Part shown: positions 41,529 to 51,652 of the stretch, piece by piece
How the letters are laid out: the number at the start of each line of letters is the position of its first letter
How positions within the stretch are numbered: the first letter of the stretch is position 1
NCBI GenBank assembly: GCA_009746045.1
Contig: RPFO01000154.1
Coordinates: 4,976,146 to 5,040,145 of the forward strand
DNA: 64,000 bases
Reading direction: 5' to 3'
Source of the DNA: Mesostigma viride
Taxonomy: Eukaryota; Streptophyta; Mesostigmatophyceae; Mesostigmatales; Mesostigmataceae
Program-made: the position numbers and the translations under genes
The notes under the pieces: generated by a model
Told to the model about the DNA's origin: nothing
Database searches by the model: none
What the model saw: only the letters and a program-made list of their open reading frames with translations

Positions 41529-41954
41529 CTAGAAACTAGGTGGCTGCCTAGGTGGGGTGCTGACAGTGAGTTGGCTGAACGTGACTGTGACAGCCTGTGT
41601 GTCCCCCGTCCTGCTCTCTACTGTTGCACTATTGGGTGCACAGCTACGGCCCCTAGGCATTGGGCGAGTCCTAATCTCCTGAGGTGGTGCCTCTACGTGC
41701 AAGCCTACTGGACGTGTCATGTATTCCTGGATAAACCTATCTGCTTCCCATGCTGTCTTGAATCCCTTAAAGATAGCCCTATGCCTATCCACTATATAGT
41801 TCTTGCAGTCTACCCAGCTATAGAAAATACCTACTTTCCCTGTGCCTCCATCATGTGCCACAGCATAGTAAAGTTGCCTAGATACATCACTATCCCAACC
41901 CCCAAGTCCATTATTATATCTATTATTATTTCTATTATTACTATTAGCCATCAC
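41529..41954 (-). CDS. Viroplasmin-like (RNase H1 hybrid-binding) leader ORF
   Basis: Small ORF of 141 codons between the 5' LTR and gag. Residues 29-76 (YYAVAHDGGTGKVGIFYSW, then ECK-like DCKNYIV, FKGFKTAWEADRFIQEY) match the caulimovirus viroplasmin/RNase H1 N-terminal fold, which binds RNA-DNA hybrids. In RNase H1 it precedes a catalytic domain; here none follows. The product could bind reverse-transcription intermediates, or be translated as a leader protein. The basis for the fold is motif reading only. Confidence 0.8.
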   Translation of the reverse strand: MMANSNNRNNNRYNNGLGGWDSDVSRQLYYAVAHDGGTGKVGIFYSWVDCKNYIVDRHRAIFKGFKTAWEADRFIQEYMTRPVGLHVEAPPQEIRTRPMPRGRSCAPNSATVESRTGDTQAVTVTFSQLTVSTPPRQPPSF

Positions 41955-42661
41955 ACACGTTGTCTATTGCCAGCAGACAGAGATAGAAAAGAGAAAGGAA
42001 CCTTTTTACCTCTAGTGTGTGACCTGTCACAGGGGGGGATGCCAACTGGCTCTAATCTAATCACTATCACAGAAATCAGGAGCTTCGCGCCCCTAATTCC
42101 ATACAAGAGGGTAGCCTCCGTGATAACTGCCCGCCTTTTCGCAAGGACGAAGCCACGGAAACCACCCTACCAGCGCCCACAGCTTTCGCAGCCAGGACGC
42201 TAGTCACAATACGTCACAGAAACGACAAATTCACAAACAAAACAACAAGGATGGGCGCACATCCTACGCGTTGCAGGTAAGAGAGTCGGAGCAAAGCGGT
42301 TGGCTGCAAGCTACTACCACATACTGCATGACAAAACGTACCTTGGCGTTGCGCAGCCGACTTTCCTCCCTAGCTTGTGGCGCCGATTCCTTGTAGTGGT
42401 GCAGAGCCGAGCTCCCCGTCGGTGCCCAGTCGACAGGTGATGCTTCTAAGCCCTACACTTGACCGCCCTTTCAGCTAGACGATGCCGCCTTTCACCACAG
42501 CCAGCTGCCCAGGCTGGCGGGTCGAACTCGGCTTTCTATCTCACTAAATATTGGGCCGGTCCAGCGCAGGCCCTGCGCTATTAAGAATGCACCTAGCGGC
42601 TTAAACACAAGGGCTCTTCGCGAGCACCTGTGGAAAACCTCTAGAACTACCTCCGATCCAG
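41955..42661 (-). other. Gypsy 5' leader
   Basis: No sizeable minus-strand ORF. Directly after the LTR (minus strand from 42661) comes CTGGATCGGAGGTAGTTC, where a tRNA primer-binding site starting TGG would be expected. I could not match a tRNA with confidence. Confidence 0.5.
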
Positions 42662-43329
42662 TGTTACGTCCTGTGCCGGACGGTGCGAAAGATCTAATCT
42701 AGTATAAGGTGCAGTTTAATAAGCCGGCATAGCCGCGCATCCGCGTACCGCGATAGCAAGCAAAGATCGCAGTAAATTGACTAACTGAGCAGCGGTTTAT
42801 CCTCAGCTAGGCCTTATAGCATGATTAATTAATCTAGCTATATAACACGGCATGTCATGAGGCAAATGACATCCGGATTAGTGCCCCTTGGTCTGAGAGA
42901 GTCGTCAACACTCGTTTCATTAATCATCAAACCAAAGAGAGAGAGTCCATCGTCCACAGACCAATTTCACCTAGCTGCGCTACCAAGCTGGCAAGTTGGT
43001 GTGCAGGCGCGCCGACATGCGCGCCGATCTTCCAGATACTGCCGTCAAGCCCCAATAGGTTCTGTATGACGTCTAGGGCCGGCCCGGCCCCTAGAAGATC
43101 TCGTACTTCTGGCTAGGCCCAAAATAACTGGTCCGGAACACACAAAGTACCAAATAAACACACACAAGTCCCGAACTTAGGACAAATTCCCAAATAAGTC
43201 CCGAACTGAGTCCTATAGTCCGGCGGACTATGAAAGCGAGCTATCGAAAGTCCCAAACGAATAACAAATGACTTTCGACTTATTTATTGAAGGCATTGTT
43301 ACGCCCATACAAAGGTCTGGGCCGTAACA
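42662..43329 (-). repeat. 5' LTR of the gypsy element
   Basis: Same length as the other LTR. Differences seen: G for A at the sixth base, T for C in the GACGG(C/T)GCG segment, T for A in TCTAG(A/T)ATAAG, and T for C near 42947. It is followed by the target duplication ACTGT. Confidence 0.95.
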
Positions 43330-44131
43330 ACTGTCCGCCGCCTACCGGGGCGCGCGGACGCGCCGGTGGCGCTCGTGCTTACGCGCCCCATCGGCAAGCA
43401 CTACATCCTCCAACACCGCACCAAGCTACCACGAGGCTTGGGTTGGAGTCTCGACGACGATCTTACCCCGGCGCAGCTTCGCGCCCGCAGGGACCGGCTG
43501 GCACAAGAGGACGCGAAGAAGGCCCTCGCTGACCGCACGAAGAAGGTGCGACTGCGGTGGAAGGACGACGCATGCCACATGGAGGTTACCTCGCGGGAGG
43601 TTACCACGCCGAGGGGAGACGCGCGGGGGGGTAGGGAGTAGGCCCTCCCCGCCCCCTCACACCGCGAGGAGCTACCGGGGGGGTAGCTAGATCCACCCCC
43701 CACACCCGTCGTCCGATGGCCGAGCGTGTCTTGGATAGTCCAATCTCACGGACGACGCAACGGAGTCAAAGCCGCGACCTTCATCGCCAACTAGTTCGCA
43801 ACAACTGAGGAGCGCCTGCTGGATTTCGCAACCCGGCACTCTTAACGGTATGCTGCATTCTTTGACCCCAAGACCAGGCGAGCAAGTCGCGCCGCCCGCC
43901 TGGAGGGTGCCCTATGCGCGTTGAAAAGTACTATGCTATCTCACGCAGCACACACGTCCCCGCCAGCCTCTCCCCAACCCCCTGCCGACACCGCGGTTCC
44001 CCGGCGCCCCCTACTGGGCCAACGCCGGCACCACTGACTCGTTGCGCATCGCTACCTACAATGTCCGCGCCCTGCCCGGGGGAGATGCCCCCCCGCGGGC
44101 CAACGAGCTTGTCCACTACTGCCGCCTATAT
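43330..44131 (+). pseudogene. L1-type ORF1 end and endonuclease start
   Basis: ORF1 C-terminal part (VALVLTRPIGKHYIL, GWSLDDDLTPAQ, stop near 43640). Its upstream codons (NFRLEDSVTID) lie left of the gypsy element at about 27824-27856, and the frame is continuous if the gypsy and one ACTGT are removed. At about 44035 the next protein starts with LRIATYNVRALPGG, the N-terminal motif of an APE-type endonuclease. It is cut off at about 44131 by another element's tail. Confidence 0.75.
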
Positions 44132-44136
44132 TAAGT

Positions 44137-44330
44137 AACATTACATAAGTAACATATATTAGTAACATCACTCCGTTGGGAGTACATGTAGCACATATCC
44201 CGGAGAAGGGGCATTATTATGGCTTTTAACCCCGATGGATGTATGGATGGGTACACGCAATCCTACCCGTCTAATCTAATAAACTACAAAACAATCTTAC
44301 TCTATATCTATTCTGATCAGGCACTCCGCA
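44137..44330 (-). mobile_element. Non-LTR 3'-UTR fragment
   Basis: A short AT tail with repeated AGTAACAT, the CTCCGTTGGGAG hairpin and the GATGGATGTATGGATGG segment. It truncates the L1-like endonuclease on its left. Confidence 0.65.
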
Positions 44331-44396
44331 AAGGTGAAAACCTTTGCGTTCAGTGCCGGGCCGCGGAAAACGCGGAAAACGCGATCTGCAAATGAA

Positions 44397-44485
44397 TCCG
44401 ACCGGAATCGAACTGGGGACCTCTCGCACCAATTTTGCTGACTATAGGACGGACGTCTCCGGTTACCATGGCATCGCCAACTTAC
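44397..44485 (-). other. tRNA-like sequence
   Basis: On the minus strand the end reads CCAGTTCGATTCCGGTCGGA, a good B-box and T-arm. A possible A-box (TGGCGATGCCATGG) lies about 60 bases upstream. The acceptor stem does not close, so this is more likely a tRNA-derived SINE head or a dead copy than a working tRNA. Confidence 0.35.
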
Positions 44486-44499
44486 ACCTACAGTCATCC

Positions 44500-45064
44500 G
44501 CAAAAGTTCTCCTGTCCGGGGAGTGATGCAAGCCTTTCGGATTTATGGTGCCCTCGGCGGGGAAACCGGTGTACTGGAAGGGGGCGGCCATCTACGTTGG
44601 CCACAAGCCCTGGCACGCGACCCCCGCGACCACTGCGGCCCCAGCGACTCCAGCCGCTCCAGCTTAGCAGGAATACAGCAGCTGTAGTGTAGAATAGTTA
44701 GACCGTGGCCTTGTACATGCACGCCTACTACAGGCACTATACCAGCTGACTCATGAACATTACGTGTACTTATAGTCATGTACATGTGTGCCCATGATGC
44801 GCCACACACCAGATGATGCCTAGCTTTATTTATTTAGTTATGCTGTGCCCACGCAGAGAGCAACTCTCTGCTGAGACGCCATGCCCTAGCTTCTGTATGG
44901 CCATGCTGATCTCCCCCCCTCTGTCGGTGCCCCTACTAGGCTAGGTGCCTGAATACAGGGGTGGGCAGGTGCACTTTGTGCACCCAGAGTAGGTGGCAGT
45001 TTACATTCCCCCACCTGCAGGAAGTAGCTAAGAGTGTATTAAAAGCCATATGCCCCTTCTCAGT
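44500..45064. other. No gene recognised
   Basis: Short frames only. A small hairpin AGAGCAACTCTCT occurs near 44860. Nothing else could be supported. Confidence 0.3.
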
Positions 45065-45135
45065 GCTATGCACATGCTACATATACTCCCAACGGAGTTA
45101 TGTTCCTAATTAATTAAGTAATTAAGTAATTATGG
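45065..45135 (+). mobile_element. Non-LTR tail fragment
   Basis: CATGCTACATATACTCCCAA, a variant of the 3' hairpin, then a TTAATTAAGTAATTA tail. Confidence 0.55.
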
Positions 45136-45207
45136 TGCCCTCGACCCTAGGGGTCTTGTCTAGCATGCTTCCCGCGTTTGCAAACATGTGGCTTCCCCAC
45201 TGGAGGG

Positions 45208-46819
45208 CAGAGTGCAATCATACGCCGTATAATACGGTATAATACGGTATAATACGTAATACGCTGGCTTTGAGCGTATGATTCATACGTTATAATACGT
45301 TTTAGCGTATAATGACGTATAATACCGTATTATACCGTATGATGCCGTGTTTTCCGCGTTTTTTTTACGTTTTGCGCGGCTAGGATGCCAGAACGACAGG
45401 GCAACGATTTGAAGCCACAGATTTCGTATCTCTACTATAAGTACTGACCCGTCTGAACTTTCACAATTCGACGCGATCTTATTTTGACATTGTGGTGCAC
45501 AGTGCGCGCACCGTGCGGAGGTGGCCATGGCGACGTGCGTTCCGTTAAAATATGGCTAATCCGGCGGGCGACAGGCGAAAAAATTAAGCCGATGGTTAAA
45601 AGTGATGTTCTATTATGATGTTTCATAGCAAGATCTGCACTATTTGCAAATTCGCTGCCTTTGTTGGTACAGATTTGCACGGGGGTCTCATCCAACAATT
45701 TGGCCGCGATGAATAATCTAGCATGTGTGCCTGCGACGGTAGAACTCGATATTCGTGGGTTATTTTGATGCAGCAAGAGCCGTTTAGTAACGGACACCAT
45801 GAAAATAACCTAAGCATCTTCGATCTGCGGCCATTTCCTGTCATTTCTAAAATGATTTCGTTCAGGCCTGCGCGATCCGCGGTTAATCCATCCATGGCTG
45901 GCTGGCTTTTCTTGCGCGCCTGGGTAGGAAATAATGCCGGCCGTGGTACGTTGATTTGCCGCATGTCACCGCCCAGTCTGTTTGCGCTCTTAATGAACCT
46001 GGCATGAAACTTTTTGCGCCGTTTCTGGGTTTTTCTTGCTATTTTGTTCTCCACTTGTTGCAGTTGTGCTATCAGATTTTCCGCAGCTTTCAATGGTTTT
46101 CCTTACGCTGCGTATGCCATGCTTCCTAAAGCTACCCAGAATTGATCGGGCAGTTATCTGGCTTTGCTACGCTTCCTGTATGGAGGTTTTCACACGGTAG
46201 ACATTCTATATTGCGTAGTCAAGGACCCTAGCTGCCTGGGAGCGGCATCACCGTTGCAAGGAGCTGGCGAGCTCATAGACGCCTGTCATGCTCTTCAGCC
46301 TGCTGGAAAACAAGGTTGTTGTATGGAAGGTGAGAATATGTGAGTTACTTATTATCACATCCCCACCTGTTTAGCCATGTTTAACATGTTGGCCCCTTGC
46401 TGGCCCACTGCACGGTCCCCTAGTTATTGCTGGCCTTTTTACCATATATAATTACTTGCATCAAAGTGAAGGCACCCAAGTAAACATAACCAATATAAAG
46501 CCACATATATACAGTTATACACATGCACACAATTATGCATGCGCACGTTTACATTCTCAGTATTACATGCAATATATCGATCGTGTCCACAATATCCACC
46601 GTATAGAGTATAGCCGAGGGTAGGGCAACCTTGGATTATGTCCAAAACAGTGTTAAAAACATGTGGATTGATGGTGGGTGTCTTAAAATGTGTAAAATCA
46701 GAGTATTCTGAGTGTGTCCGTACGAAAACGTATAATACCGTATTATACCGTATTATACCGTATTATACATTATACTCCACCGTGACCGTATAACGCGTAT
46801 AACGTACGATTGCACTCTG
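45208..46819. mobile_element. Non-autonomous hAT DNA transposon
   Basis: Terminal inverted repeats CAGAGTGCAATCATACG and (reverse complement of the right end) CAGAGTGCAATCGTACG, with the CAG start typical of hAT. The flanking 8-bp duplication CTGGAGGG is perfect (45200-45207 and 46820-46827). Inside each end are repeats of GTATAATACG. The 156-codon minus-strand frame at 45623-46093 has a basic helical N-terminus (KIARKTQKRRKKFHARF) but no hAT dimerisation motif, so no working transposase is present. Confidence 0.92.
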
Positions 46820-46827
46820 CTGGAGGG

Positions 46828-47134
46828 GGGTCGTCCTCCTCTATGACCTGAGCCCACTTGGCCTTGCCCATCATCTTGTTCCAAATCGCGAAGAGGCTTA
46901 GGCCCCCCATGTTCTCTACTAGCTGTTCTTTGAAAGTGCGGGGCCACTAATAAAGCGTCGTGGGTGGGGGGTTCGGACCCCCCTAACCCTGGCACCCACC
47001 CACCCACCCACCCCCCTCAGGCCAATGGGAACCGGCCTCCTGGAATTTCAGCGATATCTCCGTGAGTGTCGCGAAAAGTCTGCTAGCAAGACCATCAAGG
47101 AGACAACCAGTGCAGGCCAGATATGTCCTATAAA
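46828..47134. other. No gene recognised
   Basis: A CACC-repeat tract lies at 46994-47010. The segment ATCAAGGAGACAACCAG (47096) with the following GCAGGCCAGA also occurs inside the CACTA element at 32069, so the two share a dispersed fragment of about 28 bases. Confidence 0.4.
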
Positions 47135-48250
47135 TAAATAAATTAATTAATTAATAGACACGTGACTGTGTCACGTGAGCATAAGTCCTCAGTGGGAGGG
47201 GAACATGGGATGGAATGGATGGTGTAAGCTATCTAGGTCCTATTTACAGGGGTGTGGGCACCGCGGCCCGAATCGCTATGAATGCCATACGCTGTCACAC
47301 GCGGAGCCCCCACGGACTTGGGGGTGGTCTCCTTCATCACTACTTGCCATCTATCCTTGCGTACCATCTGCCTCCATATTACAGACAAACCAGGAGGCTG
47401 CCTGGGCGTGAGCCCGTCGCGTCTAGTGTAGCACATGTCCATGCCGAGTCTATCACGAAAAGTCCACGGGTGGCGGCCCTGCCGCGCGCGGCCGGGGGCA
47501 CGCCAGGTGAGGACATATCGCCCAGGCTGGGCGGGCTTGGTGCCAGCTAGTCTATCTGATGTGTCTACCTGATCTGTGCGGGCCAGGTGCCCGGATAGGC
47601 CCAGGCGCCTGTGCCTAATAATGTGGGAAACATAGGGCAAATCAGCGTACAAATCCTCATTACTAATGTGCAAACCAAAGGGGATGTTAAGGGCCTTGCG
47701 CAGCATCTTGGTGACGGTGCCGTCGAGTCGTTGCTCCAGCTCCTGCGCCAGTGTCCAGGTCTCGGCGCCGTAGGTCAGGATCGTCAGAATGACGACCTTG
47801 AAGAGGTCACGCTTGACGATCCGGGGTAGGGCGGGGTTGCTTCGCCAGCGGCGGTGGTCATGGAGGTGCGCCCATGCCATGCCGATCCGGGTCGTCAGGT
47901 CGTCCTCAGCAGTCGGGAACCCAAATGCCGAGCAGCTTGAAGCGGCCTGAAGTAGGGTAGGGGACCTCGGTGTCGTCTAAGAGGCGGAGTGTGGGTGGGG
48001 GCCCTGCCATGTCGAGGGCCACTGGGCCAGGGCCTCCGTTTTGGGGCTGATTTCTAGACCAACCGCCCGAGCCTTGAGCGCCAGGCAGTCCAGCCAAAGT
48101 TGGGCAGACTCCGGCTTCTCGATGAGCGTGATGTCGTCGGCATAAATGAGGTCAGCTAGTAAATTCTGCTTGTTAGTCGGCCCCCCTTCTCCAAGCTCGT
48201 TCGCGTGATCGCTAGGCCGGGGGCACGTGTCGCGTCCGTGATCTATCACG
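47135..48250 (-). mobile_element. Non-LTR element family B, 5' truncated
   Basis: RT from motif C (LADLIYADDITLIEKP, 48150-48110) through the connection (frames at 48249-47906 with shifts) to the C-terminal part 47880-47233 (VVILTILTYGAETWTLAQEL, RRLGLSGHLARTDQVDT). The 3' UTR has CACGTGACACAGTCACGTG (minus strand, about 47178-47160) and a TTAATTAATTTATT tail. The last 215 codons are intact and closely match the nested copy at 25235-25826. Confidence 0.85.
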
Positions 48251-49254
48251 TCCGCAATTCAGATTTTAGCGTAATTCTGACGTCCGCAGCCTTGTGCGGG
48301 TTGCTATACCGCGGCCCGGTACTGACGCCGCGGATCTCAGTTGTACTCACGCTCCAAGTCCGCTGAATTTGCTGACGGAACTTTTGAGCGGACCTGAATT
48401 TCACTGACATTCGTCACAAGGGCAGTTTGCCGAATGCTGGTACACAGCAAGCCGGCGAGGCACTAAGCAGATGTGCAATTTCAGGATTTCAACGTGGGAC
48501 ACCAGACACAAATGCAAGGAAGCCCCAGGCGGTGCCTGGCATAGCCGATAGATTTGCCCTTGTATACTTGTGTTCGCTTGACAGATAAAGCTTGAAGTTT
48601 AGCTTGTCGGAAATTAGACAATGTTATTATGATTGGCTGATGTCTAAAGTGGCGCTAGTGGCGCCAGCCGCCAGGCTTGAGCTTTGAGCAGTATAGAAGG
48701 ATGAGCAACGAACCATGGTGGTCGTTGTTCGTCCGTTTCTCTCCCTCACAACTGGTTTGTTGTCTTCATGGGGTGAAATAGTTCGAGCAGCCCGGAGCAG
48801 CCCCCGTGAGTGGTTGCATGCAGTCAGTTGCCATGAGGATGGACTGACGGATACGACAATGTACTGGTTTTGTTAAGAGTGTGTGTAAGACTGAGAACGA
48901 GACAAGGGACAGGGCCTTCGGGCATGCACCCTGGTCGTCGTTGGCATGCATGCCAGTAGGAACTAGGCCGGGAACACACGCACTGCCGCCGCAAGGGGCC
49001 TGCAGTGGCGTCAACCAAGGGGCCTCACAGCTGCTCTTGTAACTACAACATTACAACTCGACAGTCTTTGTAATTCGTCATGTATGTATCTCATTGGAAT
49101 TGAAAGGTCTTTTGGTTGCTTTGATGATAAAGCATTGTCTCAAGAATCGGCTGATTGGGCCGGATTGCCTGTCATGAAGGTGGCGGTGCCGTAAAGGACC
49201 GCACCTTACATTCTCATGTGGCATATCTCACACATGATTACTGCTGATAGTGGA
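48251..49254. other. No gene recognised
   Basis: No frame above 85 codons and no family resemblance. It lies between the family B relic and the LTR at 49255. Confidence 0.35.
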
Positions 49255-49961
49255 TGTAACGACTAAAAATGTTGTGTTTGCAACAGCCTCAGTTTCAACA
49301 TTGATGTGAAAAGATCTTTATACCTGGGTTGGAGTCGCGACAGATAACTTCACGTCCAGAGAAGCAATGAAGATGAATCTTCAACAGTTAAGGGGATGAG
49401 TCCCCACCCTTGTTAGACACAACAGACAATGTTATATCCAAGTCGACTATCTGTTGAAGTTATAGTTGACTTTTAGCGAGGGTTGTTTGATTGATGAAAC
49501 AAGGAATCCCTTGAATTACACCATAGCTTAGCTTTCTTACACGCACACGTTCCCAGCCGCCACAAACTGGATAAAAGTCATCATGCACGCAGGGTCGGCT
49601 CAGCCCTAACTTGGAAGGACCAATCAAAAGTGAGGATCACTCAAGATAAGATCTTAGCTTCCGAATCCTCAACACAACACAAAGCCAGCACATACGGAAT
49701 CTCCATGACCTGGAACTAGATCCACCAGGTACAACGGTATTAAAGAGAATCTATGACTGACTGAACAAAACCATGCAAAGTACCCGGGCTACGTGGATCA
49801 GGCCACGACCAATGAGGGTAGAACAATAATCTCTGCAGATCTCAGCAGGCCCAATATCCATCAGACGTCGAAGCCTCCTAACTTCCCAAATAATTGTCCT
49901 AAAGAACTCATAATCAGATCAATCAGTAGGAAAACTTTGGATGTAACATTTGGTTGTTACA
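49255..49961 (-). repeat. 3' LTR of the second gypsy element
   Basis: In element orientation it starts TGTAACAACCAAATGTTACA (itself palindromic) and ends AGTCGTTACA, about 707 bp. A polypurine tract TTTTGAGGGGGAGATA precedes it (minus strand, about 49977-49962). The partner LTR is missing because the element is truncated at about 54160, so the outer boundary is inferred from the TG...CA ends. Confidence 0.7.
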
Positions 49962-50342
49962 TATCTCCCCCTCAAAACAGGAACTCCCAGTTCCTAGAAG
50001 CCAAGAGAATAAAACAACAACCTCCACAAAACAACACAACAATAAACAGGAAGTCCACCACCTCTTGGGACAAGCAAGTGGGTTTTTACATCCCCAAAGG
50101 GGCCTCCTATCTCATTATCATCTGATCATGGTCAACCCTGAATAAGACAATTTCACCCACTGATGAAATGTCATCAAGTGACTAACACACAGGCAACCAT
50201 GCCTGGATAATACAACTGCAAGACTGTCATGAACTCAGAACTGTCATTACTGGAAATCTGGACTGGACATCAGAACTGGCCTCCTCCATTCTGGATCCCC
50301 ACCTCACTCCACAGCCCCATCTCCAACCATCCTGGAAACCCT

Positions 50343-51604
50343 TCACAAAGTGAACCAATCCCCCTTCTTCGTGTCCTTCCCCCTCGTTCCAAACACTGGG
50401 AAATGCTCCACCATGGACACCAGATCTGGCCAGTTCCTGCTGACCTGAATAGCCATGCAGGTCTCAGCAGCCTTGCCCAACTCAGCTGAAAACCTACTGC
50501 ACTGGGCAGGATAGGTCAGAGTAACCACAGCCTGTCGGAGGGGGTCGAAGACCCAGCCACTGGCAGTCTTATGGCGACATAGCCAGCTGCTATAGGCCCA
50601 CCACAGCTGTAGAAAGGCCTTGATAGGCCCCCACCTGGCCCCCAAGATGGGTACCAGCACTCTCAAGGGCGTGAGCCTGGCTCTCAGCTCGTTAGGGAAC
50701 TTTGGTAACTGCAGCCCCACGAAGACCGTGCTGTCCTTGTGTGGAAAACATGACATCACAGAGCAGCTGGACGACGGGGTCATGTCAAACTCTCCCTGCT
50801 TGACAGCTTGCTCTAGCAGCTCAGTATAGGTCTGGGAATAACCAACTGGCTGGAGCTCTGCAAAGGCGAGTCTCAGATCACTGGGCAGAGCTGCCATCAA
50901 GTCCTGGCCCTCCACCGGCCTCATGTCAAACGAAGGCCACGGGTACACTGCAAAGACGGTGTGCATAATATTAGCCACCATGGGTGAACCAATCTCACAA
51001 AGACTGGGGGGCAGACAGTCCAGGGCCAACTCTACCATACCCTCGGGTACTAGTTCACCCTCCTCCACCACTGTCTGGTCGAGGGCCTTCATGGCTGTGT
51101 ACAAGGATTTACACCACTCGCACTGTTCAGGGGCACATTTACGGTGGTCCAAGTACTGCTCCACCTGTTTTGTTGGGACAACGGACCTGGGCAAGTGTAC
51201 CACCACCTTAGGGGGCGGAGGAGCCTCCGTAGGGAGGGAACTGAGGCCACCATGGTGGGGATAGCCTCCTGAGCTACCTGGGCCTCCGAGGCTGCAGGCA
51301 CAGCAGAACCCACAAGTGGAAGGTGCCCAGCCCTCAAATGTTCTGCCATCTGAGTAACCAAACCCTCCACATGAGCCAACCTTGAGATAAGGGCCCCGTG
51401 ACGCTGCTCGTGCCGCTGCTGATCATGTACCATACGCTGGAACAGGTTGAGAAAATGGGCTTCCACGAACCCAGGGTCTTCCTGGAGCGAAGTACCTGGG
51501 GCTCTGGGGCCAGCGTAGTCGTGCTGAAAGACATACGTAGCCCTCACGTCCTCGTGGAGTTGGGCAGGTGGCCTGGGTGTCCCCTCAGGATGGGAGTCTG
51601 CCAT
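50343..51604 (-). CDS. Gypsy-2 ORF3 (unknown protein)
   Basis: Starts MADSHPEGT about 50 bases after the integrase stop. The N-terminal half has a coiled-coil-like helix (LISRLAHVEGLVTQMAEHL). The frame shifts at about 51215 near a run of five G and continues as VVVHLPRSVVPTKQVEQYL to 50343. The C-terminal part (LWWAYSSWLCRHKTASGWVF, then VVTLTYPAQCSRF) follows the same hydrophobic pattern as ORF3 of the first chromovirus. No known domain. CEWCKS near the middle could be part of a metal site. Confidence 0.65.
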
Positions 51605-51652
51605 GGCTGGCAACCACAGACACACAGCACCAAAAAGAGGCGTTAGCAGTGC

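Larger units (their letters stand above)
27857..43329 (-). mobile_element. Ty3/gypsy chromovirus, full length, with nested CACTA element
   Basis: 668-bp LTRs at 27857-28524 and 42662-43329 begin TGTTAC and end GTAACA. They are flanked by the same 5 bases, ACTGT (27852-27856 and 43330-43334). I saw about four differences between the LTRs (roughly 99.4% identity), so the insertion is recent. Order in transcription: leader with a viroplasmin-like ORF, gag, protease, RT, RNase H, integrase with chromodomain, and an extra ORF3. Without the 4.4-kb CACTA element it is about 11.1 kb, long for this superfamily. It lies inside an L1 ORF1 sequence. Confidence 0.95.

Noticed and set aside
44397-44485. 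Functional tRNA gene
   Set aside because: The T arm and B box are good, but the acceptor stem does not pair and the anticodon arm is unclear.
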